DNA of 64,000 bases from Scatophagus argus (lineage: Eukaryota; Chordata; Actinopteri; Scatophagidae). The stretch lies in assembly GCF_020382885.2 (NCBI RefSeq), contig NC_058495.1:24613127-24677126 (forward strand), in the 5' to 3' direction. Made by a program: the position numbers and the translations under genes. This document shows, in pieces, positions 31,817 through 45,196 of the stretch. Position 1 is the stretch's first letter, and the number at the start of each line of letters is the position of its first letter. Below the pieces are notes generated by a model, which searched no databases, was not told where the DNA came from, and saw nothing but the letters and a program-made list of their open reading frames with translations.

Positions 31817-34800
31817 ATGTTTGTCCCAACATGCCCCCCCCCCCCAATTATTGTGATTATTTAAAATATAATTTAAAAAAAAATCTGTTTTCTTTGAACG
31901 AAGTTTTGCTGTTAGTCGGAAGGTAACAGTAACGTGTTGCGTTTAAATTACGACACCGTAAACAAGGTGGATTTGACCAGGAAGAAAGAAAATGCTCGAT
32001 CATGGGTATTCAGGGGTGAATTTCCCAAGCCGTCCTACTGAAACACTGCTGTCCCATCACAGGTCCACCACAGAGGACATAAAAATTCCCGCCGCGTTCC
32101 TATGATGCATTTCCTGCACAGGTCACTGGTCAGCCGCCAGCCGCCAGAGCACACAGGAGAGAGAACAGCCACAGAACAACTAGCAGTACGTTCAAAATAA
32201 ATAAAACTGTGTTTATTCATATAAGAACTGCATATTTATATATAAAAACTGATGTGTTGTTATGTTATGTTATAATTCTCGTCCAAGAAAACGTCAGCCT
32301 CCGATGCAAACTGTCCAGCTTTGTTTTTAGGTCACAGAAGATAAACATCTTTTGTTGGTGGTTGCTTTCTTTTCCTGCTCTGCTTTGTTTGTAATAAGAT
32401 TCAGACGATGAGATGATCAGACCTCAGCCGTCCTCCCTCCTTTGTCTTTTCAATTCTTTCTAAATGATGGATCTGGAAATACAGCGTGAGCCAAGCTGGG
32501 CAAAAAAAAACTCTGACGTGAGATTTTATATTATAAGCTTTTCATTTATTTTCATGGGTCCATTATTTTAACGCTGCAGGCAACTCAAAGTAATTCTTCA
32601 CAGAACAAAGAACATAAATTCAGATTAAAACCACTAATAGAAAACAACTTAGAGCAAGTACAACAAACTGTAGGAAATTAGGTCAGTGTGTGTGTGTGTG
32701 TGTCTGAACAACATCAGAGTTAAACAGAGGCCAAAAGCCGAATTTGCTTCCAGTTTTGCAGAATTTGCCACAAACCGATCTGTTTTCATGAAGCCGATTC
32801 AGTAGTTTTGCAGTAAGCTCAGTTCACTTTGGCTGATTCGTATTGTTAGCTTCAGTTACTAAAAGAGGGGGGCTCAATTTGAAAGTGAGGGCACATCCAT
32901 CCCGTCCTTCAAGACGTATCCATTATTTACATCACTGTTCATCCGTGTGCTGGAAGAACGCAAGCAGCAGAGCAGGATGGATGCTGCACAGTAACGTAAC
33001 AGGACATCACTTTCAAATTGTATTGCTGGGCCACATTTACAGTTAGATCATATTATATCCTGCCCTACCTGCCTTTTGCCACCTTTCATCGGCACACAGA
33101 TGAAAAGTCTGAGGGTGTAAATGTGCCCTGAAATGGCCACCGTGCAGAGGGTAAACTCTTTTGATTGATGGCCTTTCTTCTGGCGCCACCATCAGCACAA
33201 ACATGCTGCTTACCTCCACTCGTGGCTGAAGTTTAAGCAAACTTTAAACATTAAGCAAACATTTGAATGAATGAAACGCCTCTTTGACTCATTATTTCAC
33301 TGACACAGAAAAACCCACAGAATGAAAATAAACAGAGTCAAATGGTCTCTAATTTCAATCTAATCTGCTTTCACATTAAAAATCATCTTCCTTTTTGAAA
33401 CAGTCAATTGTTGCCTTCAAATGGCCAAATGCAAATGGATGCAAACCCACAGGAGCTTCTCTGGTCAAGTTAGCTCATTTGTTTGAAGGCGTTTGAGTGT
33501 CATTTTTAATATCCTGTGAGGTCGTTAGATGGTAAAATGAAATCTCTAGACTTCACAGCATCATTGGTTCATATGTGTTTAGGGACATTTAAGCAGCTGC
33601 TGTGAAAATGTCTGGTTTGTGAAACGTCAAACTTCGAGTAGAACTGTGGGGGTGTGAAATAATAAACTCAGCTTGTGTTATTTCTAAAGTGGGTCAAATG
33701 TAAACAGCCTATTTCACAATAGCGGAGGACGTATCAACAAAGTCAGTGTGTGCGTGGATAAATTGTAAGATGGTAAATTAAGCAAATCTTTACGGTTACA
33801 GATGGGCTTGTATGATGGCTTTAGGCACATTCTGACATATTTGAATTTTTAAAGCTAAGGGAACATTACAGTCATGTTTTTTCTCCTTGTCAGCTCCGCT
33901 CTGCTTCAGGCTCCTCCAGTTATATTTATATTTGCAGTTCATTGGCGGACCAGCTGGAGATTAAACTCATTATTTACCCTCCATGTCAGAAGAAATGCGG
34001 TCAACAACAAAACTACTTCAGAAAATGTGCACGAAATGCAGAACAAATGAACATAAACAGGAATCCCACCACACGGAGGGACTCACCACAGCTGAGGGTG
34101 ACAACAGACGCTGGTGTGTGTCTGTCTGTCCATCTGTCTGTCCGTCCAGGTGGTATTATTCCTCACGGAGCAACAGTTCACGCAGTCACATAAACAATAA
34201 CAACGGGCAGCCTGTCCTGACTGTGTGTGTGTGTGTGTGTGAGGTGCTCTTGTACTTCTGTGTTTGTGAGGACCAAATCCAAAAAAAAACAAACAACAAC
34301 AACAACTTTATTTTACTAATTACTAATTTTCTAATTAATTCAGCTTGTTAAAAGCAAACTACTTGAACTTCTCAAACAAACACATCCCAAGATCGATGCG
34401 GCCCGGTTCACACGGCCGTAATTACAGTGAGGACGTGTGATTCGTGAATTTCAGTGGAGGAGGTTTGCATCAAGAAGGCTTCGCTCAGAGCTGGAAAGCA
34501 ACCACTTATGAACGGGGTGACACTTCCGCCGAGCTGAGCCGCGAGCAACTTTATGCTGCTCACGCTGGCACGGCGCGAATGGTTTTTCACTGCACAGCAC
34601 GGCGGAGTAAAAGGTGTTGTTTACTTCAGTGGCGTGTTGGAGGTGCAGCTGGCGGCTCACTGGGGCTATTCCTGCTCTTTCCACTCCATCCTGCTATATT
34701 TATGACTGGTCTGCTGACCAAATATGTTTCTGCCAGGTGGGTGAAAAACACATTGTGTTTCCTGTAGCTGCGTCACAATAAAAGCCCCCTGCTGGTGTGG

Positions 34801-35279
34801 TTTGATGGAAAGTTTCAGTTTGAATAGCAGGAAATACAAATTTGTTTGTTTCAGCAGCTCTGATACTTCAGTAAAATGGGAGCTGAGCACAAGCAGATCT
34901 TTGCACAGACACCTCTGGTGTGAGGCCGTCGCCGGTCGACCGTCGCCGGTCGGCCGTCGTCAGTCCTGCTACCAACCAGGACCAGAACCAGTGCGGGTCA
35001 ACACCGTCCTCCCCTACTGCGATAATGCAGAGGAAACTGAGCCTGTGGAAGAACAATAACTCTGCGAAGCAACATCTGGTGCTCACATTTTCATGAAACC
35101 GGCGTGGCGTTTCAAGCAAGACCCGACTCTTCTCACAAGTGTTTGAATGAAATGTGTGTTCAGTGGTAAATCATCTGTTCAGACGGTTCAGATTGTTCAG
35201 GACCAAAGACACTAAGAGGCTGTGATTAAAGACTGATGTTCCACTCTGAAACACACACACACAGGCTTGTGTTTCTGTA

Positions 35280-35332
<53 letters not shown>

Positions 35333-36059
35333 TGAGCAGGTGATTGATGCTTAGCTGACAGTGCAGTCAGAGCAGAGGAGCTCAACACAATTACTCACAA
35401 TTCATTTTCTTTCTAGAGGTCTCTGAAGGAAACACACACACACTCGCACGCACACACACACACACACACACTCTTCATTTCTGCTCATTTATTTGCGTCT
35501 CTGTGATCGATTACAGTTGGTGCTTCGGCTGTTTTTCAGTCTTTTCATTCAGAGCTGATGTTTCTTCAGACTTGCACACATCGTCTCTTATTGAAGCAAC
35601 ACATTTGTTTGCTCTTACAGATAAGCACATCCACACTAACAGGAGTGCTGGGATTGGCCTTCTTTACCTTATTACACCGCAGGTCTGTGAGTTACTGGCT
35701 GTGTTTTCATGCAGACATATTTGTACTGAGCATATCTATCATGTATGTTCAGGAATTAGCCAGTATCACTTGTCAGGTCAGATCAGAAAAAAAAGTTTCA
35801 TTTGAAATGTTTAATAAATTGCTCAGTTCAATACTGTGGTCTGATTGGCGGATGAAGTCATTCTGTGGTCTTTCATCTGTGAATATCACACTGATGTTTG
35901 ACATAATGACCAGCAATTCACTGAGCACAAAACTGTTGATTGCTGGTTAGAGGCTCCGTCTTTTGGCATGAAATGCTGATTTAAATAATCACAGGCTTAC
36001 AAAGAAAAATTCCCGTCCTTGTCAGAACTATAATCAAAATGTCCATCAAAATGTCCTCA
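31817..36059. other. Non-coding stretch, no gene recognised
   Basis: Contains (GT)n(GA)n at 35285-35332, (CA)n at 35431-35471, and a GC-rich triple 14-bp repeat at about 34926-34962. I see no coding region. Confidence 0.5.
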
Positions 36060-36605
36060 ATCCTAAGCTGGTTAAAGAATGAAAACAAGATGGCGTCAGC
36101 TGTAAGAATTACACACTCCTTACAAACATTTTTATTGTGGTGGAGGCAGAAGCATCAGACAGATGTTTTCACCGTCTGAGTGTGTTTAGTGATTTGGGTG
36201 AACTGTCCAAAACCAGTCCACCTTCTGTTGGGGATCGTGACTTTTAAGACCCTCATTACGCAATGCGACGCTTTTCTCTCAAAAGTCTGTGTAGTCCAAG
36301 AAGTTTCCTTTAGGAGGAAACTTCTTTGCTGTCTGAATTATGCTGAGTTGTTAACAAGACGTCTCAGCTTCCTCCCGCTGTACAAAGGTGAAGCCAAAAT
36401 GTCCTGGATACGAGAGCTGCCATCTTGTTCTGGTGACATCATTTGGAGCCAGAGTCTGTGCAGTAGTAATTGGGAGGTGGAGCCACAGTATCGAGTTCCC
36501 GCCCATACACCCATCCGACCCAATCAGGAGCAGCTTTCAGCTGTCAACCTTAAAAAAGTAAAGACTTTAACGCAAACCACTTTCACCCTAAAAGTAACGT
36601 AATAA
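36060..36605. repeat. Possible interspersed repeat, family unknown
   Basis: The stretch around gaagccaaaatgtcctgg, gctgccatcttgttctggtgacatc and ggaggtggagccacag reads like an interspersed repeat I recall from fish genomes, but I cannot name its class. It contains an 11-bp inverted repeat (36298-36308 and 36316-36326). Confidence 0.3.
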
Positions 36606-38135
36606 TTCTTATGCCTAATATAATCAAATCTTAACCATATTTCTGACAAATCATAAAATGTATATTAAGTGTAAATACTTTTAAATATGCTGCAGTGCAG
36701 TACAGGCACTGCAGGTTGATGCCTGTCCACGTTATTGAAATGCTGACAGATGACACACACACAATGACACACATGTCAGGTTTGTTTTCTTGTAAGAGAT
36801 CCACAAATTGCAGTCCAGAACAAGAGCATCCGCATGATATGCTAATCTGCTTTGGCTGTCTCATCAGAATTGCAGGACTCCCCCCTGAGGAATCATTAAG
36901 CCCAAACACTTTCCAAAGCAATAATTGACGTGTGTGGTTTGATGCTCTCAGTCTAAATCTCCAACACGTTGACACTGCAGGCAGAAGACTGAAACATCAG
37001 CAGCTCAAGCTTGTTTTTCTTTAATTTTGTTACCACTGCCATGCTTATTTGATCAAATGTGCTCTTTCATGGAACATTTATTAATCACATTTTACATTCC
37101 CGGTAACATCAATAAGTTTTTCTACTGTAGTCTGATATTGCAATACTTGGAAATGAGCCAGTACACCAAATCAATATTTATATTTTGTGCTGATACTAAG
37201 ATATTGTACTGCCTGCTGCAGACTGAATAAACCACAATGTTTAAAGTCAATTTTTACTCAGATCAAGTCAGTGGCCTCAAACTTAAAGAATGACTTCATC
37301 CATAGAACTTTTAGGACTTAATGTGAATATTGGTTTGTGTAATATGATTGAAAGCTCCAAATGTCATAAGCAAACCCTAAATTCTTTTACCAAGATGGAG
37401 AATGGACTTCACGCTTAACTCATAAGCCAACGCTGAGATGCAATCCTATTATGTCTGCAGATGAAGACCTGCTAATGTGGTTGAAAGCACATGGAGTTAG
37501 CTTTGATGGTTTAAGCTAGTTAAGCATCGTCCAAACTATCAGAGACATGAAGCTCTGCTGGTTGACTGACGGTGAACTGAAGAGCATGACGGGCTTCTTC
37601 ATTCATTTCTTACTTGACTGACATGTTTGCTCAAGAAGCATCTTGTCTTCCCTGCCATGTTTTTCTATGTGAACAAACCTTGTCAGGTTCAGAGTGCTCG
37701 TTAGCTTGTTGTTACTGATTAATCAGTTTCACTGTGATCCACATTTTAACCACAGTCACGTGCAATCCACCCCTGCAAGAGCTCAGCCCTCCATCAGGGA
37801 GGCTGGACTTCAGCAACAGCTGCAGAGGCTCATGGGTACTGTAGTATTTGTGCAACTTTTGAAACTCCAATATGTCAATCTGATTTGGCAGGAATAGACA
37901 TTAAACATGTCAAACTGCTACAAACCAGTATAGTTTAAAAGTTAAAAGTAGTTAAAAGTGAACGTTTTAAGTTTATTCTGTGAGGATCTCACAGTGACTT
38001 CTTTCTTTTAAATCACACACACACACACACACCCTGACATTTAATCTTGCCTTTTGTCCCCATAAGTAAGGTGAGTCCTTACAGTCTGATGGTGTAAACA
38101 GATTTTTGTCCTCACAACTGCAGGAATACGTATCA

Positions 38136-38166
<31 letters not shown>

Positions 38167-38986
38167 GTTGGAGTGAGGGGTGTGTGTTAGACTATTGAAG
38201 TCTGAGGTTATTGCGCCGTCCCGAGGGACCACTCCATTACACTATCTGCTAGCAATTAGCACCAGTGTTAATGACAGGACAGTGACTGATGGTACTCACA
38301 CACAAACACACACAAAACTGTGGATACACATGGTTACACAAATACACACACGAGAATTGATGCAGAGATGTAGACACACACACACACACACACACACAGA
38401 CCAGAAGTACTTCATTATTCTGCAAACTGGCAATTAGCATCAGTGCTAATGTCAGCGAAACGATAGAGAATGCGCACACACACACACACACACACAAGCA
38501 AATTACTTCATTATTCTCTGTGCTAGCAATTAGCATCAGCAGTAACGCAGTAACGACAATAAACAAAGAACACACACACACCCTGCACTGACTGCCATTC
38601 ATTGTGGACAGACTAAACCAAACTCTAACCTTTACTGTAACCGGTTCATGTCCAACACAAACATTCAACTACCTCTAATGACGTTTTGTCTCATTAAGAC
38701 CAGGCTTTGGTCCCCATGAGGACTACTTGTCCCTCCAAGGTCAGTGTTTATACAGGAACTGGTCTCCACAACAACAACAACAGAAACAACAACGGCAACA
38801 ACAAATTGAACACACAGTTAGAAAACTGATTTATTGAAAGAATCTGCCAGAGTTTGCTGCATTAATATAAAGAACATCAGATGTCAAGCCTGAGAGAGAC
38901 ACATCAAATGTTAGTAAGAAATAGCTTAAATATAACCTACTGAACAATTACAGAACGATGAAAAATCTTCTTTAGAACCCAACAGA
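36606..38986. other. Non-coding stretch with several (CA)n tracts
   Basis: CA tracts lie at about 38013-38031, 38137-38161, 38374-38398 and 38474-38495, interleaved with recurrent phrases such as gcaattagcatcagtgctaatg, which suggest a small local duplication. No gene is seen. Confidence 0.5.
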
Positions 38987-39126
38987 GATGCTTTATGTTG
39001 TTGGGGAAGGCAGTGAAGATGGAGGAGAAATCAAGATCTATCAACTGTATGGAAACAGAACAATGACAGATACATTCTTATTTACTGCTGGAGGAGATGA
39101 ACTGTACTTTCACTTTCAAAAAAACC

Positions 39127-39177
39127 CCAACAAAAACATCTCTTCATTGGATTGCAATGAAGAGATGTTTTTGTTGG
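39127..39177. other. Perfect 23-bp inverted repeat with 5-nt loop
   Basis: The arms at 39127-39149 and 39155-39177 are exact reverse complements; the loop is gattg. RNA from either strand would fold into a 51-nt hairpin. It could be a quasi-palindrome made by template switching or part of a small-RNA precursor. Confidence 0.85.
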
Positions 39178-40209
39178 TTAAGTAATGAATCAGGATTTTT
39201 GTTTTAAACTCAGAGGAGTGGATTGATTCAAATGTGTGAACCAAGACAAATGTTCCAAAATTAATAATAATAATAATAATAATAAAAAGAAGTAATGGTT
39301 GGCAAAACAGTGCAGCGACATCAATAACAGCTTGTTGCCATGACGTTTCTCACCATAACCCGTTTTGTTGGATGCTTGTAATGACTGAAGACGAAAAGTG
39401 TCAACACAGTCACACTTGGTTTTGAATATTAAAAACTAATCAACAAAGAATACCAATAACAAAGAACTGAAAGCTCCCTCCGCTCACATGGCCTTGGACT
39501 TTGGCACTGGAAGGCTTTACACATTCATCTGTCCAAAGGGGAAGGTTTCTTCGAGTTTCGGATGTACTTCACATGTGCTTGATGAGTACGACTTTCTGAC
39601 GTCACACCCAGTTGGGAAGCCAGTGATGTTCCTGTTTTATTTAGTCATGATAATCATGATGTTGTAATCATGTTTGTGTCCATGCGGTGAATACAAGCCC
39701 ACTGTCGCCCTCTCACGCCTCCTTTAGCTCTGGTGTGGACTCTGGTGTAAAGTGGGTTCATCGCAGCTTGTCTGAGACCAGACTGAGCCAAGCAGCAGAT
39801 GTGCCGCAAAACCGAAACTATGAGTCCAAGAAGCCTCACAGTCGGTGTGAGCTCTTCAGCACGAGCGACCCCTTCCACACTGGATCAGCTCACTGATTGA
39901 TTGTTCTTAGAAGAAAAAATGATTTGTGATCCTTTACAAGCCACCTGCTGCTGCGTCGTTTCTGCTGTCGTATACACAGACTGAGCTCTTCTGGACCAAT
40001 TCTGCATTGATGGTGCAATACACACGCAGAGATGTACCTGCGCACACACACTCTCATTTAGATGCATAGACAGTACACACAAACATGACTACAGGAATAT
40101 CATGCACACACACAAGCAGATCAATACTTGTTGATTGAAAAGGGACTATGGAGAGTTCTTCTCAGCAAAGTAAATGAGGTTAACTGACTTACTGACAAAT
40201 AGACTGATC

Positions 40210-40272
<63 letters not shown>

Positions 40273-40389
40273 ATGTGTGTGCGTGCACTCCATCACCTTG
40301 ACTCTAATTGCAGGCAGACAGTGTAATAGAGTTCTTGTATGTGTATGTGTAAGATGTATTGCCACCACTCTCCCTTCCATCAATGTTTC

Positions 40390-40434
<45 letters not shown>

Positions 40435-43277
40435 AAGTGATTTCTCTTAGCATTTCAATTACTGCAGGGCTGAATCACTGCATGTAAACACATCTGGGGA
40501 CAATTGTTAAAGTGATACTCCACATCGAATCCATCTTGTTATGAAACCCTCTGCAGCTGCAGCTGTTGAGAGTCGAGCTGCTCTCCTTTGCTCCTCTAAC
40601 ACTGACCCAGTGGGGGTGGGTTGAATTAAGACAGTTCTGTGTCACTGTACATCAGTGTTAAGCTGTGGGAGTCATATGTGTCATGAAAAGGAGCATTTCA
40701 TGCTAAATTAACTCCTGAATCACATTGTTGCACAAGCTCTGTAACCGACCTGGACATCATGATGCTGTCATGTTTCAGCAGCAGTTCATATTGCTGCGAC
40801 TTTATTGTTCTTAATCTGCAGCGACTTTCTGGGTGTTGTATCAACTGATTTTTACAGTCAGAATTTAACAGAATGAAAAGATTGTGATTGCTTTCATTAC
40901 ATGAGTAACAGTTAATGTGGAGGCCAGTCTGCATGCAGCGTCCTGCAGCTTAGAGAAGACAGATAGAAGATAGAAGAGAATATTTAGAGAGTATTAAGCC
41001 ATGGACAATATATTTTTCTGTTTTTTGTTTGTTTGTTTGTTTATCTGAAAGGATATACAGTTAAACAGGAGGGGCTGAAGAGTCAGGAGTCAAGTTCAGT
41101 CTTTTTGCGTTGCATTAAACAGTATTAGAATATATTATTTTGTGTGTCACCACAATAGTGTAAAAGCAATAAAATAATACATAATATTTTACACATAATT
41201 TATCATTTTTTCCACTGGTTTGTGAAATACAAATGCCTTAACTTGAAAACAGGAATTTCATGTTGTCACTTTAATGTGTTTAAACTGTAACAGCTAGAGA
41301 AAGTCCTTAATTAATGATGCTCGGAGGAAAATTGAAACACATCAGCTCAATCTGCTTCTTTCCTCTCCACGCGGTCTTTCCAGCTGTTGTATCAGTGTCT
41401 CATCGCAGCCTGATTGGATGGTGCTGATGAACCCTTAGTTTGAATGGAGGCTAATTGTAGTGGTCTGTTTTGTTGTGTAAATCTTGCGGTTAAGATTTTG
41501 TTTGGGTCGATACGAGGCCTTCATGAATCCGTAATGACTCATTGTGGTTTGATGCATTGGTAAACACGAGCCAAACGAATGATTAGAAGTGAAACCCGGC
41601 TGAGAAATGTGCAAACCAGACTGCACTCAGCGTCTGCAGAGCCTGCAGTGTGACATTAATTTGACTTTATAATGCGAGTTATTTTTTTTTCTTTTTTAAA
41701 TAATTTATTTTAGGCAGAGCATCAGATGAGCTCCATCAGTGGTGCTACGTTTGCATTGATGTAGAAACTAACCACCATCCATACATGGAGGCACAGTGTG
41801 TTTGTGCACTGTTGCAGTTTTTTTATTGAGGTGCATTTTGCCAGGGAAAATCATCATACTGAGATTTTCTGAAAGATAATTACCTGGCGATCTTTGAAGA
41901 AAACATTTGCTGCTGCTCTGAAGGTATTTCCTGAAACACTCACATCCAGAAATGTCCTGTGTCCTGAAATCCTGTGTCCCAATTTGCTCCACTTTAATGA
42001 CTCAATATGAAACCTCCCAGCAGCCATGTTTATATCTGACTCCTTCTTTGGTGGCAGGTATTCCTCAGCAGAAGAAAACGCCACATCTGTGCCACATGTT
42101 CAGACGCTCCAGCTACCTTGCACACCCCGACCACTTAGTGAACCCAGCAATGCGGTTTAAGTCGTCAAAATGTGAGTGGGAACACAGACTGGAGGAGTGT
42201 TTCTGTCCAGCGTGACCCCAGACCCTCTGCTGTCCTCGGCTTGTTTCATGATTTTCAGAGCTGCTGAGCAGGCACTGAGAAGTTCAACCCGGGTGCCAAA
42301 TTACTCTCTCTCCACTCTCTCACCGTGCAGCACAGGGGCTACACGTCGGCTCTTGTGGAGTGCAAAAAGGTCGGCTAACCTCCATTATGTTTTCATGTTT
42401 TGCTGCGGGCACCTCGATGGAAAATATTCTAACACACTGCCTCTGTGGGCTCTTCAGTCACTGAAAGGTGTGTGTGTGTGTGTGTGTGTGTGCGTCTGTG
42501 TGTGTGCGTGTTCACCCCAGTCCACTGTGGTGCTGATCACAAAGCTAATTGTGATGAAGTGTTAATTAAAATGGATATCTGGATGGATACCGTGGCTCTG
42601 CCAGGAATCAGGGCCGCCTGGTAAACACTTGACTAATCAGGCAAACTACTTTAACTGCTAATAGCTGAATGAGAAGCAGCATCGAGGCTCAATGGGGACA
42701 GAAACGCTCGCTTACTCCTTCTGTTCGAGCTGCAGCGCACATTCTTATTGAAATGCTTGTGTATTAAACAGTCGTGGCTATCAAAGCTGTCACATCAAGG
42801 CTTGATTATCAATCAGAGTAATCAGAACTTAGTGAAAGGACCACTTTAATCAAATACCACTGTAGTACAACAGCGTATCTTGTATGGGGTTTTTTTTTGT
42901 TTGTTGGTTTTTTTTATCACCAATTATGGCCTCAAAAGTTGTACGCCTCCACGCACCAGTCAAGTTGTAGTTTGCCTCTGTGTGTCTGACTTAAACATTG
43001 TGAAAGCTCTGCAACAACTGAATAAAAACGTGTTAATTATTGAGCTTTAGAGGTGCTGATGAGAACACTTTTGAATGGCGCCAGGCTAGCTGTTTGCCTT
43101 TATTACATTTACTGTATGATAAGCTGACAGCCTTAACTTTATACTCTGCACTCAGACATTAAGAGTCGTATTTCAAACCATCTCTTTGAGAGGATACTCA
43201 GCAAACACTGCAGGATAATTACAGAAACATACAAACCCTCTCTATGGGGCTGTTTCTCAGGGTTTGGGCTCGTCGTA
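39178..43277. other. Non-coding stretch, no gene recognised
   Basis: Contains (AAT)n at 39262-39284, a long (GT)n at 40212-40285, (GT)n(GA)n at 40391-40434 and (GT)n at 42467-42493. Frames here are short and match nothing I recognise. Confidence 0.5.
40212..40285. repeat. (GT)n microsatellite, long
   Basis: About 74 bp of GT repeat, interrupted by gc and at near its right end. Confidence 0.95.
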
Positions 43278-43466
43278 ACAAACGCTCTACTGCATGAATG
43301 GGCACAAATTCCCACAGAAACACTCCAACATGTTGTGGAAAGCCTTCACAGAAGAGTGGAAGCTGTTAGAGCTGCAAAGCTGTCTGTGAGTTCAGAATGA
43401 GACGTCATTAAAGTCCCTGTTGGTGTGATGGTCAGGTGTCCCGATACTTTTGTCCATACAGTGTGT
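43278..43466 (+). mobile_element. Tc1/mariner-like transposon remnant, 3' end
   Basis: Nearly the same sequence as the complement of 26981-27155: tgcatgaatgggcacaaa, then ttgtggaaagccttcacag, ending with a terminal-repeat-like cttttgtccatacagtgtg. Only the last ~190 bp of the element remains, in the opposite orientation to the 26981 copy. Confidence 0.75.
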
Positions 43467-45157
43467 ATTATATTATTTTTTTTCATCTGGTCCAACTGTG
43501 ACCGATGATGATGATGATGTTTAGTGCTGATATTTGAGCCTTTTTAGACATTCCTGATATTACAGTCAGTGTACCCACAAAGCGCCAACATTGTGAAAAA
43601 ACTTTGTGTCTGATTGCCTTCACATTAAACTGCTCATGTGGGGGATATTCCAGCTGTGTGTGTTTGTGTCTGTCGGTGTGTGTGTGTGTGTGTGTGTGGT
43701 GTGTGGGTGGGTGAAAAGTGACCACAAGCACTGAGACCAGATGGTGTGTTTTCTGTGTTTTTCAGTTTTTCTAGCCTGCAGGTGTGTGTGTGTGTGTGTG
43801 TGTGTTTGTGAGTAGAAAAGTGAAGCCAAAGTCGTATTTTTTTGTTGTCAGCTTTACAGTTTTCTTGTGCAAAGAGGGAATATTAAAAATCCGAGTGTGT
43901 ATGTGAACAATAACAACATTTATAAAAGGCCAGATGTTTGTTTCTTTACAGTGTAGCCATGAGGGAAATATGGTGTGTGTGTGTTGTTCAGAACATTATA
44001 GTGCTGTGTTGATGAACTGGGATCTCAGAGGGAAACATGAGGGGCAACATCACCTGAAGGACATATTAAATAATGAAAACTGAGAACACACACACACACA
44101 CACAGAGACATTGAGTATTAGCATGTGTTCATGGTGTAATATGTTTATTAAAATGCAAAGGAACACCTCAGGTTAAATCTCTTTCTCTCTCTCTCTCTCT
44201 CTCTCTCGCTCTCTCTCTCTCTCTGTTCTCGGGGTGTTTGAGCCTCCGGGGCGTTCAAGGCCACGACACGTTGATGGATCTGTTTACATGCTATGCTAAT
44301 TCACCAGACGTCACACTGGACTGTAATATCATGAGAATTACCACTGAGTGTTTGGAGCCCTTCCCCCTGTTGGTCTGGATGAATGTGACAGACCGGTGTG
44401 TGTGTGTGTGTGTGTGTCTGTGTTTGTGAAACTTAATTTAGCCTATCAAAAAAACCCTTTAAGTGAGTATACTTTAGTGATGCAGCGTTTAAACTGCAGC
44501 AAATTATCACCACGTTAACTGTGACGCGTTGTGTGCACATGAGATGATTCATTAGATGCTCTACAAGGCTGGATTTACAAGGAACCACTGGACTGCCTCG
44601 TGAAACCAAACAGGAAGAGTGTGAACAGGTTGAGCTCTCCGCTGGCGACAGAGGAGAGTCTCTACCAGCTGATGTTTGTCCACAATGTCCCACACCTTCC
44701 CCCGCAAAGACAGTTGTAAACATATGTAACCAATCGTGTGGTTGACGCAAGCATGCAGTTCAGATTCAGGACGGTTTCAACAGCAGGTCCAGGTGGATTT
44801 TGAATAAGCATGGAAGAGGAGGATATCACACTAATGCACTGAGATTACCGGCATAAACTTAACCCACGTGTCCCACATGTTAAATAACGGTGGAAAATGG
44901 TTTGAAGGTTTAAAAGTTACCAGGACTGGCCAACAACAGCTAGCTCAGATCTTTTTCACTGTTTCTTTTCTTTGTTGGTGTGCTAACAAAGATGCACTAA
45001 AAATTCCTGATATTAAAGTCATTAATCTCATGGTTTAATCATCTGCAGCTCATTAGCATGCAGACCAATTAGTTTCAGCTCACAGGGCTAACAAGCTAGG
45101 ACATGTAGCAATCAATTCAGGTGCAGCGAGACTGCCTGTCACTCACATGCCAGTCCG

Positions 45158-45196
<39 letters not shown>

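Noticed and set aside
38988-39185. A 65-codon plus-strand frame with fairly protein-like composition
   Set aside because: No family is recognised, no splice or promoter context is visible, and its end is formed by the 39127-39177 hairpin.
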